Positions 26,702 through 33,966 of a stretch of 64,000 nucleotides of DNA are shown one piece after another. This DNA is from Streptomyces sp. HB132 (GTDB lineage: Bacteria > Actinomycetota > Actinomycetes > Streptomycetales > Streptomycetaceae): positions 62,001 to 126,000 of the forward strand of contig NZ_JAFBGA010000010.1 of NCBI RefSeq assembly GCF_016909575.1, read 5' to 3'. Position 1 is the first letter of the stretch. Each line of letters begins with the position of its first letter. A program made the position numbers and the translations under genes. The notes under the pieces are model-generated. The model was not told the DNA's origin, did no database searches, and was given only the letters and a program-made list of their open reading frames with translations.

Positions 26702-27008
26702 GAACATAGTGTCGACCGCTCGGGGCGTACGAAACGGGTCATCCGCAAAGTGGCCCGGATTCGGCACCGCGGGGTGACCCGCCGGACGTCCCCACCCCCC
26801 ACGGGAAGGTCGTCCGGCGGGCCGGTCCGTGTGATCGGCCCGCCGCCCGAAGGGCGGTCGTTACCGCGGTGGCGACAGATTGTCAGAGAGACGGGTGCTA
26901 CGGGGCATGATGAGCCCGGCGGGTTTGCGCCGTGGCCGTTTTCCGCCACTGCGCATTTCCGTCCGACGGGCGCGGGAACGCGCGAGCACGATCCGGGGAG
27001 GGCCGAGC
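26702..27008. other. 307-nt intergenic region between divergent genes
   Basis: Two hairpins were found: an 11-bp inverted repeat (26778-26788 with 26811-26821) and a tight CCGCCC-GAA-GGGCGG hairpin (26843-26857). No gene is supported. An open frame from 26907 continues into the regulator below, but the GGGGAGGG just before 27009 argues for translation starting there. Confidence 0.4.
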
Positions 27009-27995
27009 ATGCTGTCAGCGATAGGTCTCGACGAGAGACAGGAAGCGGCCTACCGGGCACTGCTCGCGGTGGGTGCCGCGGAGCTGACCGGACTCGCGCG
27101 TCGGCTGGCCCTGCCGGAGGCGGACACCGAACGGGCTCTGCGCCTGCTGGAACAGCAGGGGCTCGTGGCCCAGTCGTCGTCGCGGGCGGACCGCTGGGTC
27201 GCCGCGCCTCCCGGGGTCGCGCTGGGCGCCCTGCTGACCCAGCAGCGCCATGAGCTGGAACAGGCGGAGCTGGCCTCGGCCCTGCTCGCCGAGGAGTACC
27301 GGGCCCAGGCGGCCGAACCCGCGGTGCACGACCTGGTGGAGGTGGTGACGGGCGCGAGCGCGGTCGCCCACCGGTTCCATCAGCTCCAGTTGGGGGCCTC
27401 GTCCGAGGTCTGCGCGCTGGTGACGGGCAAGCCGATCGCGGTCACGGGGATGGAGAACGAGTCCGAGGAAAGAGCGGCGATGCGGGGGGTGTCCTATCGC
27501 GTGGTGGTCGAGCGCGACGTGCTCTCGCTGCCGTCCGGGATCGTGGAGCTGTCGGCGGCGCTGAGCCGCGACGAACAGTGCCGGGTGGTCGACCGGGTAC
27601 CGACGAAGCTGGTGGTGGCCGACGGCACGCTGGCCATGGTGCCGCTGACCGGCCGGGGAGCCGAGCCTGCCGCCCTGGTGATCCACGCCAGCGGGCTGCT
27701 GGAGTCCCTGATGGGCCTTTTCGAGGCGGTGTGGCGGGACGCGATGCCGCTGCGGCTCGGCGGGAGCGGCATCTGCGAGGAGAGCGGTCCGGGTGCGGAT
27801 CCGACCGATCTGGAGATCCTCTCGCTGTTGCTCGCCGGTCTGACCGACGCGAGCGTGGCGAAGCAGCTGGACCTGGGGCTGCGGACCGTGCAGCGGCGGG
27901 TGAAGGGGCTCATGGAGCTCACCGGGGTCACCACCCGTCTACAGCTCGGCTGGCACGCGTACGAACGTGGCTGGGTGGCCCGCGCGCCACGCTGA
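27009..27995 (+). CDS. TrmB/LuxR-type helix-turn-helix regulator
   Basis: A 328-residue regulator. The N-terminal winged helix resembles TrmB (LDERQEAAYRALLAVGAAELTGLARRLALPEADTERALRLLEQQGLV region, residues ~7-55). A ligand- or partner-binding middle domain follows. The C-terminal LuxR-like helix-turn-helix (about 265-325) contains LEILSLLLAGLTDASVAKQL and TVQRRVKGLMELTGV. Similar two-HTH proteins are common in Streptomyces and often sit near secondary-metabolism genes, but none is adjacent here. GGGGAGGG 8 nt upstream supports the start. Confidence 0.83.
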   Translation: MLSAIGLDERQEAAYRALLAVGAAELTGLARRLALPEADTERALRLLEQQGLVAQSSSRADRWVAAPPGVALGALLTQQRHELEQAELASALLAEEYRAQAAEPAVHDLVEVVTGASAVAHRFHQLQLGASSEVCALVTGKPIAVTGMENESEERAAMRGVSYRVVVERDVLSLPSGIVELSAALSRDEQCRVVDRVPTKLVVADGTLAMVPLTGRGAEPAALVIHASGLLESLMGLFEAVWRDAMPLRLGGSGICEESGPGADPTDLEILSLLLAGLTDASVAKQLDLGLRTVQRRVKGLMELTGVTTRLQLGWHAYERGWVARAPR

Positions 27996-28088
27996 CCTTC
28001 CGCTCCCTGTCCTCCGGCCTGCGGCTCCGCCCGCTCGGGGGGCCCGTGCTGACGGGCGGGACCCGGCGTACTCCTGCACGCTGGTCGA

Positions 28089-28571
28089 ATGAGTGTGTGG
28101 CAGCTCGTTGCCGTGGGGGCGGTGATGCTGCTCGGCCTGGTCGGCGTGCTGGTGCCGGGTGTGCCGGGGCAGGCGATCGTCTGGGCCGCGGTGCTGTGGT
28201 GGGCGCTGACGGACCCGACCCCGGTCGCCTGGGGTGTACTGATCGGCGCGACGTGCCTGCTGCTGCTGAACCAGGCGCTGAAGGCTGTGCTGCCCTCGCG
28301 GCGCCCCCGGGAGTCGGGAGCGCCGCGCAAGACGCTCATGGCCGGCGGGATCGCGGCCATCGTCGGCTTCTTCGTGGTGCCGGTGGTGGGCGGGGTCCTG
28401 GGATACGTGGGCGCGGTGTACGGCGCGGAACGCCTGCGTCTCGGCAGCCGCGCGGCGGGCTGGACCTCTCTCAGGTCGGTGATGCGGGCGACGGGGTACT
28501 CGGTGCTCGTGGAGCTCTTCTGCTGCCTTCTGGCGGTCGGGGCGTGGCTGGGCGCGGTCATCTGGGGCTGA
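28089..28571 (+). CDS. DUF456 small membrane protein
   Basis: A 160-residue protein with four hydrophobic segments (about 5-25, 27-47, 50-68 and a glycine-rich pair at 85-112) plus a C-terminal helix. The first segment has the DUF456 motif GLVGVLVPGVPGQ, and the middle has AGGIAAIVGFFVVPVVGGVLG. Function unknown. Transcription runs toward rsgA and ends at a shared hairpin. Confidence 0.82.
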   Translation: MSVWQLVAVGAVMLLGLVGVLVPGVPGQAIVWAAVLWWALTDPTPVAWGVLIGATCLLLLNQALKAVLPSRRPRESGAPRKTLMAGGIAAIVGFFVVPVVGGVLGYVGAVYGAERLRLGSRAAGWTSLRSVMRATGYSVLVELFCCLLAVGAWLGAVIWG

Positions 28572-28578
28572 GGACCAG

Positions 28579-28608
28579 GGTCCCGGGCGGCTGCCGCCGT
28601 CCGGGACC
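28579..28608. terminator. bidirectional hairpin between DUF456 and rsgA
   Basis: An 8-bp outer stem GGTCCCGG/CCGGGACC (28579-28586 with 28601-28608) and an inner GCGG/CCGC stem with a 3-nt loop lie between two convergent genes. Confidence 0.65.
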
Positions 28609-28623
28609 TCCCGGCCGTACCCG

Positions 28624-29778
28624 TCAGCGCGTCCTGCCCCGCTTCATCTCCATGGCGGCCCGGCCCTCCGCTCCCCTCCGCTTCCACTCGCGCCGGGTCT
28701 CGGTGCGCAGCCGGGCGTCCGTCTTCGCCGCGATGCGGTGGTTCTCGCGGAGCAGCTTGCGGTAGCTGTCGAGACGCCGCTCGGACAGCGCCCCGTCCTC
28801 GATCGCGCCGAGCACGGCACAGCCGGGCTCGGACTCGTGGGCGCAGTCGTGGAAGCGGCACTGTCGCGCCAGGGCTTCGATCTCCGAGAAGACCTGGCCG
28901 ACTCCGGCCTCCGCGTCCCAGAGACCCACCCCCCGCAGCCCGGGGGTGTCGATGAGGACACCGCCCCCCGGCATCACGAGGAGGTTGCGCGTCGTGGTGG
29001 TGTGCCGCCCCTTGCCGTCCACCTCGCGCGCTTCCTGGACGTGCATCACGTCCTCGCCGAGCAGAGCGTTGGCGAGGGTCGACTTGCCGGCGCCGGAGGT
29101 CCCGAGCAGCACGCTCGTACCACCGCCGACGATCGCGCCGAACACGTCGACGCCCTCGCCCGTGGCGGAGCTGACCGGGAGCACCTGCACCCCGGGCGCG
29201 CTGCGCTCGATGTCCTCGACGAGGTGGGACAGGACGGCCACGTCCGGGACCAGGTCGGACTTGGTCAGCAGCACGACCGGGTGCGCCTCGTGACCCGCGG
29301 ACCGGGCGCCGTCGCCGAGCAGGGCGGCGCCGGCGGTGCTGGACATGGCCAGCGCCAGGAACCGTTCCAGCCGCCCCAGGTCCAGCTCGACCGCGAGAGA
29401 GACGCAGATGACGATGTGATCGATGTTGGTGGCGAGCACCTGCCCCTCGGAGCGCTGCGACGACGTCGAGCGTACGAAGGCGGTGCGACGGGGCAGGAGC
29501 GTACGGACGAACTGCGGGTCGCCGCCGGGGTCGACGGCCACCCAGTCGCCCGTACAGACGATCCGCATCGGGTCACGGGGCACCACGAACGCCGTGTCCG
29601 CCCTGACGACGCCGTCCGCGGTGACGACGTCGCACCGACCGCGGTCCACCCGCACCACGCGCCCCGGCAGGAGTCCCTGCTCGGCGTACGGGGCGAAGGT
29701 GGCGGCCCACGCGTCGTCCCAGCCGTACAGGGCCAGCGGGTGCGACGGAGCCGAAGCCTGGGAAATGGAGAAAGACAA
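28624..29778 (-). CDS. rsgA: ribosome small-subunit-dependent GTPase A
   Basis: A 384-residue circularly permuted GTPase that assists 30S subunit maturation. An OB-fold (about residues 20-105) is followed by GTPase motifs in the permuted order: G4 LLTKSD, then G1 LGTSGAGKST, then G3 IDTPG. A C-terminal zinc motif CRFHDCAHESEPGC ends the enzyme. The best start is TTG at 29778, with GAAGGG six bases upstream. The frame stays open to 29904 but would overlap the leader ORF. Its transcript appears to begin 165 nt upstream and to include a 23-residue ORF first. Confidence 0.93.
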   Translation of the reverse strand: MSFSISQASAPSHPLALYGWDDAWAATFAPYAEQGLLPGRVVRVDRGRCDVVTADGVVRADTAFVVPRDPMRIVCTGDWVAVDPGGDPQFVRTLLPRRTAFVRSTSSQRSEGQVLATNIDHIVICVSLAVELDLGRLERFLALAMSSTAGAALLGDGARSAGHEAHPVVLLTKSDLVPDVAVLSHLVEDIERSAPGVQVLPVSSATGEGVDVFGAIVGGGTSVLLGTSGAGKSTLANALLGEDVMHVQEAREVDGKGRHTTTTRNLLVMPGGGVLIDTPGLRGVGLWDAEAGVGQVFSEIEALARQCRFHDCAHESEPGCAVLGAIEDGALSERRLDSYRKLLRENHRIAAKTDARLRTETRREWKRRGAEGRAAMEMKRGRTR

Positions 29779-29842
29779 GGGAAACCCTTCACAAGGGCGG
29801 CCCCGGCACCGCGCGTTCAGGCGCGGAGGGAAAGGATGAAGG

Positions 29843-29914
29843 TCAGCCGGCAGCCGCAGGGGTGGGAACGATGCGCTTCGGGTCGTGGGCAGTGCCCACC
29901 GCAACGACAGTCAT
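29843..29914 (-). CDS. 23-residue leader ORF upstream of rsgA
   Basis: A short ORF running from ATG (29914) to TGA (29843). It has a very strong ribosome site (AGGAGGTGAGG ending 6 nt before the ATG) and sits about 30 nt after a good promoter. The peptide begins MTVVAVGTAH, has a DPKR centre and ends PTPAAAG. Its stop lies 64 nt before the rsgA TTG start, and no terminator intervenes. It could be a regulatory leader peptide coupling rsgA expression to translation, or a small stand-alone peptide. No homologue was recognised by eye. Confidence 0.5.
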   Translation of the reverse strand: MTVVAVGTAHDPKRIVPTPAAAG

Positions 29915-29950
29915 CAATGTCCTCACCTCCTGGTTCCTCGAACTGCGCAC

Positions 29951-29981
29951 ACCCTAGTCCGGCGGCTCCCCGGACCGTCAA
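29951..29981 (-). promoter_or_regulatory. promoter of the leader ORF-rsgA transcript
   Basis: On the minus strand, TTGACG (plus 29976-29981), a 19-nt spacer and TAGGGT (plus 29951-29956) match the vegetative Streptomyces consensus well. Transcription would start near 29944, about 30 nt before the leader ORF. Confidence 0.6.
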
Positions 29982-30096
29982 CAGGTTTTCCGGGAAACGG
30001 CGCCCGCACGGCGGATTGGGGCGACTTGGAAGAGATATACCCGAACAGGTGATACGCGTACACAAGGACCGGTCTCGGGCCGTTAGTGTGCCGGAC

Positions 30097-30597
30097 ATGA
30101 CCTCACCCAAAGCCGCCACCGCCCCTTATTCACCGGCCCAGTTGGGCACACAGATCCTGATCGGCTGGAGCGGGTCGAACCCCGGAACAGGACGTGAGAC
30201 CGCCTTCCTGCTCACCTATTCGCTCGGCGACGGCCCGGACGGGCCGGAGGTCGGCGCGAGCGCCATGCACACGGCGCTGCAGCGCAGCGGACTGCGGGTG
30301 GGAGGCGAGACGCTGGACGCCTCGGACCTGCCGAACCTTCCCGTCAAGCTGCTCGTCCAGGCCGGACAGGCCGTCCTGACGATGCCTCACTTCAAGGCGC
30401 AGTACACCGTGCCGCGCGAGTGGCTGGACGTGGCGCTGTCGGAGGGCAAGGTGCACGGGATGTTCGCCACCCGCCCGTGGCCGGTGGCCGTCCCCGGACA
30501 GCCGGTCTCCGAGGAGCTGCTGAGGTCCTTCGTTGGCGACCCCGAGATCATCAGGACCTCCGCCCACTGCCTCATGCCGGTGCGCAGCCTGGGCTGA
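30097..30597 (+). CDS. DUF5949-like protein
   Basis: A 166-residue soluble protein of a type common in Streptomyces. Recognisable segments are FLLTYSLGDGPDGPE, LPVKLLVQAGQAVLTMPH and the C-terminal AHCLMPVRSLG. No catalytic motif or signal peptide was seen. TAGTGT at 30084-30089 ends 7 nt before the ATG and no Shine-Dalgarno is visible, so the mRNA is probably leaderless. It is divergent from the rsgA transcript. Confidence 0.65.
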   Translation: MTSPKAATAPYSPAQLGTQILIGWSGSNPGTGRETAFLLTYSLGDGPDGPEVGASAMHTALQRSGLRVGGETLDASDLPNLPVKLLVQAGQAVLTMPHFKAQYTVPREWLDVALSEGKVHGMFATRPWPVAVPGQPVSEELLRSFVGDPEIIRTSAHCLMPVRSLG

Positions 30598-30619
30598 TCC
30601 GGCCCGCGCTCCCCTTCCG

Positions 30620-30664
30620 CACGGCGATGCCCACCACCCCCGTGGAGTGGTGGGCATCGCCGTG
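30620..30664. terminator. strong hairpin after the DUF5949-like gene
   Basis: An 18-bp perfect stem (30620-30637 with 30647-30664) and a 9-nt loop lie 22 nt after the stop codon. Confidence 0.75.
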
Positions 30665-30696
30665 CGAGGGGACGAGGGACCTCGGACCTCACAGCG

Positions 30697-30741
30697 GAGT
30701 GCGGGCGGTCCAGGGCGATACGCCCCGGGCCGCCCGCACTC
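30697..30741 (-). terminator. hairpin after the first rodlin gene
   Basis: A 12-bp perfect stem GAGTGCGGGCGG/CCGCCCGCACTC (30697-30708 with 30730-30741) lies 7 nt past the rodlin stop codon on the minus strand. Confidence 0.65.
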
Positions 30742-30748
30742 AGTGGTG

Positions 30749-31156
30749 TCAGTTGTTGCCGACGCCGTTGCCCGAAAGCACCGGGATGTCACTCAGGATG
30801 TGCGAGAGCGGCTCGTCACCCTTGGCCTGGGTGGAGTTGTCCGCACACTGCTGGTTCTGCGGGTTGGACAGGACATTGACGTCCTGGACCGCGATCGGAA
30901 CGAGACCGATCAGCGAACCGACGTTGGCCTTCACCGGCAGAGCGATGCAGGGCTTGTTCAGCGAGCCCTGCACGAGGCTGAGCTGCGGGCTCTGGTCGCC
31001 CTTGGTGGAGCTGTTGCCGTACTCGGACTCGGCACCGTTGCCGTTGACGGTCGTGGTGCCGTGGTCGTCACCGATCGCCATCGCCGAGGGAGCCGCGGCG
31101 GCGGACAGACCGAGGAGGGACACAGCCACAGCGGCGCCGGCCATAATCTTCTTCAT
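30749..31156 (-). CDS. rodlin 1 (aerial-hypha rodlet protein)
   Basis: A 135-residue RdlA/RdlB-type protein that organises chaplin fibrils into paired rodlets on aerial hyphae and spores. It has a signal peptide (about 1-27, ending SAMA). The mature part has the rodlin blocks [43 protein letters not shown] and [15 protein letters not shown], with two cysteines. It is nearly identical to rodlin 3 and more distant from rodlin 2 in the same cluster. All three are on the minus strand, each with its own upstream region. Confidence 0.93.
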   Translation of the reverse strand: MKKIMAGAAVAVSLLGLSAAAAPSAMAIGDDHGTTTVNGNGAESEYGNSSTKGDQSPQLSLVQGSLNKPCIALPVKANVGSLIGLVPIAVQDVNVLSNPQNQQCADNSTQAKGDEPLSHILSDIPVLSGNGVGNN

Positions 31157-31197
31157 TGCGCTTCACCTTTCGGAGCGTCCCGTTGTGGAACGTACTG

Positions 31198-31225
31198 AGT
31201 AACCTCAAGCGGAGGTTTTAGTTCC
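31198..31225 (-). promoter_or_regulatory. candidate BldN-type promoter of rodlin 1
   Basis: GGAACT (-35), a 16-nt spacer and GTTACT (-10) on the minus strand align in position with similar blocks before rodlins 2 and 3. The remembered BldN consensus is CGTAAC-N16-CGTTGA, and BldN is known to control rodlin and chaplin genes. The match here is weak. Confidence 0.3.
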
Positions 31226-31273
31226 GCTACACCACTCGAACGAGTCTGATCCGGTTCCGGGACCACGGGGCCG

Positions 31274-31498
31274 TTACCCGCCGCTCGCCTCCGCGCGGGC
31301 GGCGGGGACGAAGACGACTTCCCGGCCTCGCCCTGAACCGGGGGCAGCCGGCGGGCCGGACGACGCGCCCGTCCGGCCCGGCCCGGCGTCGCGCCGTTCC
31401 GCGTCCCGCCATTCGGCGAGCAGCCGGTCGTAGATGGGCGTGGAACTCTCCGGCAACCGGTCGCGGCCGGACGCGTGATGACTGTCGTACGGGTCCAT
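31274..31498 (-). CDS. small hydrophilic protein in the rodlin cluster
   Basis: A 74-residue protein whose N-terminal half (MDPYDSHHASGRDRLPESS, then TPIYDRLLAEWRDAERR) looks structured. The rest is proline/glycine-rich and ends in REVVFVPAARAEAS. The TPIYDRLLAEW block looks conserved in streptomycetes from memory, but no function is known. Start at ATG 31498; GTG at 31507 is an alternative. It lies between rodlin 1 and rodlin 2 on the same strand. Confidence 0.55.
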   Translation of the reverse strand: MDPYDSHHASGRDRLPESSTPIYDRLLAEWRDAERRDAGPGRTGASSGPPAAPGSGRGREVVFVPAARAEASGG

Positions 31499-31616
31499 GA
31501 GGCGCACCTACCCGGACGCCCGCGGGGCGTCGGCCGCGACTGGGGCAACCGGCCCAATTCCCGCACTATCGGGCTACCCGACGGGCAGACCGGCGGAAGG
31601 TCCGGACGCGTCGGAC

Positions 31617-31692
31617 AGACGCGTGGGGCCGCCCCGTCCGGGCGGCCGACCAACGGTCGGTGGCGTCTCGGACGGAGCGGCCCCACGCGTCT
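31617..31692. terminator. 76-nt three-tier hairpin downstream of rodlin 2
   Basis: Outer stem of 16 perfect bp (31617-31632 with 31677-31692), middle stem of 7 bp (31634-31640 with 31669-31675) and inner stem of 6 bp (31646-31651 with 31655-31660) around a 3-nt loop. It lies between the rodlin 2 stop and the next minus-strand gene. A strong terminator is the simplest reading; a structured RNA is possible. Confidence 0.6.
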
Positions 31693-31767
31693 TCACGAAC
31701 TACGACTAGGCGTGCAACGGTGCACCCTGGCCGGGAGGGGCACAGGGGGTGCCGGAGTCGCGTGGTG

Positions 31768-32178
31768 TCAGTTGTTGCCCGCGCCGTTGCCGGAGAGCAG
31801 CGGGATGTCGTTGAGGATGTGCGACAGCGCCTCGTCACCCTTGGCCTGGGTGGAGTTCTCGGTGCACTGCTGGTTCTGCGGGGAGGACAGAACGTTGATG
31901 TCCTGGATGGAGACCGGGACGAGCCCGAGGAGCGAGCCCACGTTGGCCTTCGCCGGCAGGGCGATGCAGGGCTTGTTGAAGGAGCCCTGGATCAGGCCGA
32001 TCTGCGGGCTCATGTCGCCGTGGGTGCTGCTGTTGCCGTAGTACTGGTCGGAGCCGTTGCCGTTGACCGACGTCGTGCCGGTGTCGTTGCCGATCGCCAT
32101 GGCCGAGGGGGCCGCGGCGGCGGAAACACCTGCGACGGAGGCGGCGACTGCCGCGGACGCCAGAATCTTCTTCATCAT
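31768..32178 (-). CDS. rodlin 2
   Basis: A 136-residue rodlin with a signal peptide ending SAMA. The mature part has the same blocks as rodlin 1 but with many replacements (STHGDMSPQIGLIQGSFNKP; VSIQDINVLSSPQNQQC; LSHILNDIPLLSGNG). It is the most divergent of the three copies here. GAAGGG lies 7 nt before the first of two tandem ATG codons. Secreted; acts at the aerial surface with chaplins. Confidence 0.93.
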   Translation of the reverse strand: MMKKILASAAVAASVAGVSAAAAPSAMAIGNDTGTTSVNGNGSDQYYGNSSTHGDMSPQIGLIQGSFNKPCIALPAKANVGSLLGLVPVSIQDINVLSSPQNQQCTENSTQAKGDEALSHILNDIPLLSGNGAGNN

Positions 32179-32230
32179 GAACGTGCCCTTCTGGAATTTC
32201 TCTGTTGCCCGCCTGTCCGGAGCGAACTGA

Positions 32231-32259
32231 ACAACTCCGTCCGGGCGGTTTGGGTTGCG
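32231..32259 (-). promoter_or_regulatory. candidate BldN-type promoter of rodlin 2
   Basis: On the minus strand, CGCAAC (plus 32254-32259), 17 nt, then AGTTGT (plus 32231-32236). It aligns block for block with the rodlin 3 upstream region and resembles the remembered BldN consensus CGTAAC-N16-CGTTGA. Confidence 0.4.
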
Positions 32260-32356
32260 CCACTTCACTCGAACGATTCCCCGGGCCGGTGATCAGCGCC
32301 CCGCACCCGGACTCCGCACGGCGAATCGACGCGACACGAGAGGGTGGCGCCGCGGT

Positions 32357-32659
32357 TCAGCCGCCGAGCGGCAGCCCACCGATCAGCGGGCCGGCCCCCT
32401 CGGCGACGCCGGTGACCGTCTTCGCCGACCTGCTGACCGTGCCGTCCTCCCGGACCTGGCCCGCGGTTTCCCCGACCGCGTCCACCAACGGGTTCACCAC
32501 CTGGTCAGGGACCGTCGGCACCGTGGAGGTCAGTTCGTTCACGCCCCCGGTGAGACTGATCCGGGGGGCTGTCGGGGTGGTCGCGGCCACAGCGGGAGCG
32601 GCCGCCCCGAGAGCGGCCACGGAACCTGCGACGAGGGCTACGGTCTTCGCGTACTTCAC
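32357..32659 (-). CDS. small secreted protein, unknown
   Basis: A 100-residue preprotein with a signal peptide like that of the neighbouring chaplin (VKYAKTVALVAGSVAALGAAAPAVA). The mature part is short, hydrophilic and threonine/valine-rich, without cysteines (GVNELTSTVPTVPDQVVNPLVDAVGETAGQV region) and ends PLIGGLPLGG. The GTG start at 32659 is preceded by AAGGG 16 nt and GGGAAA directly upstream. Its place among rodlins and chaplins suggests an aerial-surface or envelope role, which is inference. Confidence 0.65.
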   Translation of the reverse strand: MKYAKTVALVAGSVAALGAAAPAVAATTPTAPRISLTGGVNELTSTVPTVPDQVVNPLVDAVGETAGQVREDGTVSRSAKTVTGVAEGAGPLIGGLPLGG

Positions 32660-32833
32660 TTTCCCAAATCCCTTCTCCGGCGGCATCCGCCGCCTTTGCC
32701 ATGGACAACGGTCAAGCGGCGCACGGGGAAACTGGGAGCGACAGGATTTCCCGTGCACGGCAAAGAAGGCCCTGGAGCGCCACTTGGGCTCCAGGGCCTT
32801 CTCATGACGAGCTGTCGGCTCGATCGGCAGGGG

Positions 32834-33067
32834 TCAGCGGTTGACGCAGAAGTTGCCGAACGCCGGGTTGAGCGCACCGATGATGCTCACGGTGTTACCG
32901 CAGATGTTGATCGGGATGTGGATCGGGGCCTGCACGACGTTGCCGGACAGGAACCCCGGGGAGTGGGCGGAAACGGCACCGGCGCCGGAGTCGGCCATGG
33001 CCGGGGAAGCGGCACCCAGCGCCAGCAGGGTTCCGGCGGCGACGGCGGCAACCTTGGTGTACTTCAC
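32834..33067 (-). CDS. short chaplin (two-cysteine type)
   Basis: A 77-residue hydrophobic surface protein with a signal peptide of about 25 residues. One complete chaplin domain follows: SPGFLSGNVVQAPIHIPINICGNTVS, then IIGALNPAFGNFCVN. The two cysteines sit at the standard positions for the intramolecular disulfide of ChpD-H types. Short chaplins assemble into amyloid fibrils that lower surface tension and coat aerial hyphae. It is most like ChpH/ChpF in composition, but a specific letter cannot be assigned by eye. Confidence 0.93.
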   Translation of the reverse strand: MKYTKVAAVAAGTLLALGAASPAMADSGAGAVSAHSPGFLSGNVVQAPIHIPINICGNTVSIIGALNPAFGNFCVNR

Positions 33068-33288
33068 GTTCGTCCCTTTCTGCAGCGGAGTCCTGGACGG
33101 ACACGTCTTTCGTGCCGCACGGGCGGTTGTCTGAATGCGCCCGTGACTCCGGAGTTGTCATCCGTAGCGATTCATGGGCGGCATCGGAACACCTTGACAG
33201 CCGTTTTCCGGAAAACCGCCCGAATGCTGCAGGTCCGGGCCGCACGATGGAGGAGTATCGGCGGCCCGGACCGGACGGTGGGGCTCGG

Positions 33289-33690
33289 TCAGCGGTTGCC
33301 CGCACCGTTGCCGGAGAGAACCGGAATGTCCGAAAGGATGTGCGAGAGCGGCTCGTCACCCTTGGCCTGGGTGGAGTTGTCCGCGCACTGCTGGTTCTGC
33401 GGGTTGGACAGGACGTTGACGTCCTGGACCGCGATCTTGGCCAGATGCGCGAGGGAAGCCAGGTTGGCCTTGACCGGCAGGGCGATGCAGGGCTTGTTCA
33501 GTGAGCCCTGCACGAGGCTGAGCTGCGGGCTCTGGTCGCCCTTGGTGGAGCTGTTGCCGTACGCGGCCTCGGCACCGTTGCCGTTGATCGACGTCGTACC
33601 CGTGTCGTCGCCGATCGCCATGGCGCTGGACGCCGAGAGGCCGAGGATGGAGGCGGCGACGGCGCCCGTAGCCAGAACCTTCTTGATCAC
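33289..33690 (-). CDS. rodlin 3
   Basis: A 133-residue rodlin. Apart from NLASLAHLAKI in place of the [11 protein letters not shown] stretch and a few N-terminal changes, the mature protein nearly matches rodlin 1, including the identical block ending [11 protein letters not shown] and the terminal [13 protein letters not shown]. The signal peptide is two residues shorter. The close identity with rodlin 1 suggests duplication or gene conversion. Confidence 0.93.
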   Translation of the reverse strand: MIKKVLATGAVAASILGLSASSAMAIGDDTGTTSINGNGAEAAYGNSSTKGDQSPQLSLVQGSLNKPCIALPVKANLASLAHLAKIAVQDVNVLSNPQNQQCADNSTQAKGDEPLSHILSDIPVLSGNGAGNR

Positions 33691-33747
33691 GATGAATCCT
33701 TCTCATACCGAGTGTCGTACCGAGTGCCCCGCAGCGGAGCGCCCTGA

Positions 33748-33775
33748 TCAACTCGGCACCGGCCGTTTGGTTTCC
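33748..33775 (-). promoter_or_regulatory. candidate BldN-type promoter of rodlin 3
   Basis: GGAAAC (plus 33770-33775), 16 nt, then AGTTGA (plus 33748-33753) on the minus strand. This is the closest of the three rodlin upstream regions to the remembered BldN consensus CGTAAC-N16-CGTTGA. Confidence 0.45.
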
Positions 33776-33966
33776 CCCGTTCACCCGAATGCTCGCAACC
33801 GACTCGCGGCGAACACCCGTACGTGACCCTTTCGGGTGGTTACACAATTTCCACCGATCTCCAAGTTTCCCCCGCAACCCTCGCGTCGTTAGGAAGTCGT
33901 CCGCGTCGATGGAATGACCGCCATCAGGGTCACCGCCCACGCGAATTTCCCGGAGAAGGGCATGTA

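Noticed and set aside
29817-30119. 100-codon minus-strand frame overlapping the rsgA leader, with CRCGGHCPRP-like cysteines
   Set aside because: Its start has no ribosome site and it crosses the promoter; the short ORF in the other frame has the strong AGGAGG signal.
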